From an uncultured Flavobacteriaceae bacterium (GTDB lineage: Bacteria; Bacteroidota; Bacteroidia; Flavobacteriales; Flavobacteriaceae), in the NCBI GenBank assembly GCA_947493175.1, contig CANLQD010000011.1:29244-93243 (forward strand): DNA of 64,000 bases. The letters run 5' to 3'. Below, piece by piece: positions 60,416 to 64,000 of the stretch (the first letter of the stretch is position 1; each line of letters opens with the position of its first letter). Both the position numbers and the translations under genes were made by a program. Under the pieces are notes generated by a model. It worked only from the letters and a program-made list of their open reading frames with translations, searched no databases and was not told the DNA's origin.

Positions 60416-61171
60416 TTATAAAGCACGGTCGACAAAGCCAAAAGCATCGTTCATAAGTTGCCCATGGGCCTTCTCCCATAGCGGATTCGATTTTAGCAGA
60501 TATGCATCTGCCTTTACGACCTTTCCAAAGGCATAATCGTCTTTTGAGAGGATGTTCAAGACACGATTGTAGCGTTGTTCGTAGCCCTGGAAGTTATGTG
60601 TTTTATAGCTTCTTTTGGTCACTTTACCATCGATGGCTTCCAAGGTATATTCCAATGTTTCCCCATAGAGGTACGGGGGTGCCGACAATTCTTCCACACC
60701 GTGCATCGAGGTGTTTGTGTTTAAGCTACACCCCAAAAACAGTAGGTGGCCACCTACCTCCCGTAGCTTGCTGAACGGACTGTTCACCCCACAAGGTGTG
60801 CAGTCTAGATAATGGTCTTTAAGAAGGTGGTCGGCATGTTTACCGATGGCACAAACCGAGTGGGTAGGGTGTAGGCTTCGTTTCACACCGGGTCTTTTTC
60901 GAAAGTATTCAGTGAGTCCGCCTACACAGGAAGAGGTTTCATTACTATTGAAAACAGGGTGCTCTTTTGTAACGGTTTTATAGGTTAGCGCAGGCATCAG
61001 TAAAGTCCCGTTGGGACCTAAAACTTCCAATAACGCATCGGTGACCGTTTCCGCTTTGTTGGCAAACCTGCCAAGGGATCTCAGCGATGAGTGCACTAAA
61101 ACGGTATCGTCTTTTTTTAGGCCCAATGCTTTTAAATCGGAAATAAGCAGTTGTAACACAGTTGCTGTCAT
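60416..61171 (-). CDS. AAC(3)-family N-acetyltransferase
   Basis: The 251-residue protein belongs to the Antibiotic_NAT fold: DTVLVHSSLRSLG (acetyl-CoA site), GTLLMPALTYK, LHPTHSVCAIG and NTSMHGVEELS with the likely catalytic His in HPTHS. The family includes aminoglycoside 3-N-acetyltransferases, but many chromosomal members act on other amines. Resistance cannot be claimed. It is convergent with the GH12-like gene. Confidence 0.85.
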   Translation of the reverse strand: MTATVLQLLISDLKALGLKKDDTVLVHSSLRSLGRFANKAETVTDALLEVLGPNGTLLMPALTYKTVTKEHPVFNSNETSSCVGGLTEYFRKRPGVKRSLHPTHSVCAIGKHADHLLKDHYLDCTPCGVNSPFSKLREVGGHLLFLGCSLNTNTSMHGVEELSAPPYLYGETLEYTLEAIDGKVTKRSYKTHNFQGYEQRYNRVLNILSKDDYAFGKVVKADAYLLKSNPLWEKAHGQLMNDAFGFVDRAL

Positions 61172-61504
61172 GTAAAAAGGGTTGTTGCTATTTTACCGAG
61201 GCCTGACTTTCTTTAAATTTCAAGGGAAATATAGTGAAACCTTTCGGGATGTCCTTTCACGCCTATAACTCCCTTTCTCATTCCAACCTTAGGAAGGAGT
61301 CCATACGATTGATTTGTATTTACTAGAAGGTGCATGTTCGACCAAGCGAATTCGTTTGGGATAAAAGCGACCCGCAAGCCATGTCACAAAAACGATACGA
61401 ACAACCTGTAGCCTTTTCTAAAAGGTAGATTGAATTTCAGGTTGTAATTTCATCCTATTGTTTTATATTCAAAAACATTTTAAACTTTTGAACACCCTCA
61501 ATTT
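61172..61504. other. Intergenic stretch, nothing recognised
   Basis: About 330 bases between divergent genes. No strong promoter box or hairpin was identified. Confidence 0.4.
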
Positions 61505-61681
61505 ATGATAAGAAAAATAGCATTGGTACTAATGGCAACCGTATCCCTAATAGGCTGTGATGATGATTTTAAACAAGGGGATTGCGAGGAGGGGTTTTTT
61601 CAACAAACCGACGGTAATGGCGGTTCTTTTTGTGTCCCTATCACCGAGGAAGAGGCTGTTGATGTCGAGGGGGGTGACTAA
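61505..61681 (+). CDS. 58-residue lipoprotein
   Basis: The peptide starts MIRKIALVLMATVSLIGC with a clear lipobox (Cys18), continues DDDFKQGDCEEGFFQQ, and ends with VPITEEEAVDVEGGD. The DDDF after the Cys resembles the Bacteroidota surface-export signal. Two further cysteines (DCEE, SFCVP) may form a disulfide. It is too short to be noticed easily and no domain is known. Frame and signal make it a likely real gene. Confidence 0.6.
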   Translation: MIRKIALVLMATVSLIGCDDDFKQGDCEEGFFQQTDGNGGSFCVPITEEEAVDVEGGD

Positions 61682-62341
61682 GAAATAAACAAAAATTTTA
61701 AAAAGAACGACTGTTGTGCTTACATAATCATCAATGCGGCATTTTTTTCATCTGGGGTTGTCTACTTTTAGTAACCTATTCGAATGGAAATACTCACGCA
61801 CTATCCGCTCTATATGGTAGAAGTGTGGCTGTCGTCAAGGTCCACGCTGAAAAGGTCAAGTCCGTCCCGATACTTTTTAAGTATGTCCGTTCAACATCAG
61901 TAAAAGGTGCCTACTACCATTTCAGGAAACGGTAGCAAGCACCTTACCAAGCCAATGCCTTTTGCACAAAAAGAGCCATTATGGGCAAGTATTCCTATTG
62001 CACATCTGTCTTCATTTTGTAAAGAACGGCGTTTACACTCTCAGACAGTTCCACCCTTGGAGGAAAACCGCGTCCGGGCATCGGGATGTTAGGTACTATT
62101 TCCTTTTCTATGATATCTTTGTCGGGTTCTTTGTAAATGGGCTATGTATGGAGTTTGAGTATCGCAACACAAATATCCGTAGCCCTATAATTCGATCCAA
62201 AAAAAGTCTAAATCACTTTATATGATAGATAAAGATCTTACAATAATTTAAGCTAAAAACTTAATCATTTTAACAATAATTTAGTAGTAATATTAAAAAT
62301 GCTTATTTTGTATTGGATTTATGCATTTAACCTCTGGCCTT
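61682..62341. other. Intergenic stretch, no gene supported
   Basis: About 660 bases. Frames of 60-90 codons here have no recognised product. A weak hairpin GGTGCCTACTACC / GGTAGCAAGCACC lies near 61905-61945. It could hold gene remnants. Confidence 0.4.
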
Positions 62342-64000
62342 ATGAAAAAGAATCACTTTATTCTTATTATAGTATTGATTTCTCTAACCCTCCCTTGGCA
62401 ATTGGGTATCTTTGAAGGTATTTCATTTCCATCGAATACCAACTATGCAAACCAATTCGAGGGCGTCAAACAAGCTCCACACATAGGAAAACGGAACATA
62501 ACAGAGAAAAACGCTAGCCCTGCTTTTAATGGTACACCTACTATTTATCTAAAGGATACGGACATCAAAGCCTTCCCAACTGCTGAGGGTTGGGGAAAAG
62601 ATGCGACAGGAGGAAGAGGTTTAGGAGTGTTTTTTGTTACTAATACAAATAATAGTGGTCCAGGTAGTTTAAGGCAAATTGAAAATGACATAGAAGCTGC
62701 TGGCGGAGGCAATATCATTTTCAGGACAGGGGGGACGATAAGTCTAAATAGCGTACTTTATTTTAGCGACGCCTCAAGTAATATAACTTTGTACGGACAG
62801 TCCGCTCCGGGAGATGGAATAACAATCCATGACAATGAAACAAATTTTTACAGTGACAATGTTATAGTTCGCCATATAAGATTCAGGGGTGGTGATGGTG
62901 CAGTTGCGAATGGTAGACAAACTGTAAGAATTAGCGGCACAAATCAGAACCGAAATCATGAGTATTACATATTTGATCATTGTTCCTTTACTTGGGGCAG
63001 TGGTTCTGGAAATTTCGGGATTAACTGCAATGCAACCAACTTAAATAACACGGTAAATTATCTGACTGTTCAAAATAGCATAATTGGAGAAGGATTCAAT
63101 TCAAAGAACATGATGTTTTATGGTAGGGGGATTTCAAAATCATCTGTAATCAATAATCTATTGGCTAATAGCTTTGAGCGGAATATTAGGAGTTCAATAG
63201 GTCAAGACAATGAGTACGAATTCGCCAACAACTTCATATATGGCTACACATACGCATTGCAGGCCACAGCAAAGAATAAAATCGATGTGTTTGGTAATGT
63301 ATGGGAAGATGGTTTTTCAACACAATTGGGGTCGACCATCCAATTAATTAATTGTGGTGCTTCGAATTGCCCCCCCAGTGGAGATTCTGACTACACAGGT
63401 TCGGCTCTTTATGCAAACGATAACACGTACAATGGAAATGCTGCAACCTTAAATACGGAAGCAACTAATGCATCGACAGGAAGCAGGAACGACCCTAGCG
63501 ATTACAGCCCCATACCTAGTTCACAGGTAAAGGCATATGTTACGGCCAATTCAGGGGCGAGGGTAGGTCTTGAGGGTAGGGATGTTGTTGACCAACATTT
63601 AATGGATGACGCCGTAAACGGCTCTAATGGTGCTTTTTATAGCTCTGAATCACAGACAGTGGGATTACCAATATTGTCTGCTGGAACACCATATCTCGAT
63701 ACTGACGCGGATGGTTTGGATGATGATTGGGAAGTCTTAAACGGTGGCCTTTCTTTGTCCTCCAATGATATTTTGGACGTTTATCATTTTGTCGGTTTTG
63801 ATGTGGATCAAGTAAGGGATATTACACTGCCGAATTCTAGTCGGTATACCGCTTTAGAAGTTTTAATGGCCGATAAAGCAAAAGACTGGGATAATTTCGA
63901 AAAAGTAAATAATGGTCTTGATGTGTTAAACATCAATGGAACACCGGAAGCTGTGGACGACTACGATCCCGTGGGTCAGGACGACGGTTCCTTCGATATC
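62342..64000 (+). CDS. Pectate lyase-like beta-helix protein (3' end outside window)
   Basis: From the ATG at 62342 the frame is open for 553 codons to the window end. A hydrophobic N-terminal segment (MKKNHFILIIVLISLTLP) serves as signal. Then AFPTAEGWGKDATGGRGLGV and NNSGPGSLRQIE match the start of PL1-type pectate lyases, followed by repeated short strands (VIVRHIRFRGGDG, FDHCSFTWGS) of a right-handed beta-helix. After about residue 430, DTDADGLDDDWE looks like a calcium-binding thrombospondin-type-3-like repeat. It probably cleaves pectin or related polyuronate outside the cell; the rest, including any sorting domain, is outside. Confidence 0.82.
   Translation, partial: MKKNHFILIIVLISLTLPWQLGIFEGISFPSNTNYANQFEGVKQAPHIGKRNITEKNASPAFNGTPTIYLKDTDIKAFPTAEGWGKDATGGRGLGVFFVTNTNNSGPGSLRQIENDIEAAGGGNIIFRTGGTISLNSVLYFSDASSNITLYGQSAPGDGITIHDNETNFYSDNVIVRHIRFRGGDGAVANGRQTVRISGTNQNRNHEYYIFDHCSFTWGSGSGNFGINCNATNLNNTVNYLTVQNSIIGEGFNSKNMMFYGRGISKSSVINNLLANSFERNIRSSIGQDNEYEFANNFIYGYTYALQATAKNKIDVFGNVWEDGFSTQLGSTIQLINCGASNCPPSGDSDYTGSALYANDNTYNGNAATLNTEATNASTGSRNDPSDYSPIPSSQVKAYVTANSGARVGLEGRDVVDQHLMDDAVNGSNGAFYSSESQTVGLPILSAGTPYLDTDADGLDDDWEVLNGGLSLSSNDILDVYHFVGFDVDQVRDITLPNSSRYTALEVLMADKAKDWDNFEKVNNGLDVLNINGTPEAVDDYDPVGQDDGSFDI

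Noticed and set aside
61714..62225. Frames of 60-90 codons upstream of the pectate-lyase-like gene
   Set aside because: No domain, overlapping one another, no consistent start or ribosome site; possibly remnants but nothing can be supported.

Overview
The window looks like chromosomal DNA of a marine or environmental member of the Flavobacteriaceae (Bacteroidota), probably close to the Maribacter/Zobellia/Arenibacter group. The evidence is the exact TAnnTTTG -7 promoter boxes in front of many housekeeping genes, Bacteroidota-only families (DUF4295 after rpmG, DUF2911, DUF6515, FAS1 lipoproteins with acidic residues after the lipobox Cys, PVC-type CxxCH dehydrogenases) and a flavobacterial gene order (recR / sodium symporter / CoA-binding protein; rpmB-rpmG-DUF4295-ftsY; DUF3820-pyrG-yidC). 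The genus is an inference. I saw no rRNA, tRNA or CRISPR array.

Layout. 0-7.7 kb: housekeeping genes (ABC1 kinase tail, fabH, CoA-binding protein, symporter, recR, 2-oxoacid dehydrogenase E2, an outer-membrane barrel). 7.75-22.3 kb: an accessory island. Nearly all of its genes lie on the minus strand: a hypothetical gene, a double-hydrolase fusion with its GntR regulator, a second hypothetical gene, a truncated amidohydrolase, DUF1877, a serine hydrolase, a membrane protein, a broken IS110-type transposase, a TlpA-like lipoprotein, an AbiEi-like/Fic fusion, GNAT and rhodanese. Several spacers in the island are dyad-symmetric elements that begin (in gene sense) with GCCAACAACGCAT-like and end with AACCGTTGGC-like motifs. 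Stop codons of the genes lie inside or beside them, so the island resembles an array of gene cassettes. 22.3-36.5 kb: housekeeping genes again (exonuclease, FAH, Hpt, cinA, rpmB, rpmG, DUF4295, ftsY, DUF2911, amidase, serine hydrolase, sugar isomerase, DUF3820, pyrG, yidC). 36.5-43 kb: a DUF6515 gene and three adjacent fasciclin lipoproteins. 43-56.6 kb: mnmA, a FabK-like flavoprotein, and a catabolic minus-strand run (PVC-type dehydrogenase, DUF2007, lipoprotein, M28 peptidase, GH140-like hydrolase). 56.6-64 kb: tandem repeats, a thioesterase, small lipoproteins, a GH12-like lipoprotein, an AAC(3)-like acetyltransferase, and a pectate-lyase-like protein running off the end.

How the genes work together. 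The ftsY-DUF2911-amidase genes overlap by four bases each and look translationally coupled. FAH-Hpt-cinA overlap by one base each. The GntR gene overlaps its hydrolase by four bases and has a perfect 32-bp palindrome just upstream of its start, which suggests autoregulation. The Fic gene is preceded by five spaced copies of a 16-bp repeat, a likely operator array. The GH140-like, GH12-like and pectate-lyase-like proteins point to use of plant or algal polysaccharide.

The strongest candidates for something undescribed are the cassette-like dyad elements of the island, the AbiEi-Fic fusion with its repeat array, and the Ntn-hydrolase/beta-lactamase fusion with its palindrome. All functional statements come from reading motifs; no database search was run.
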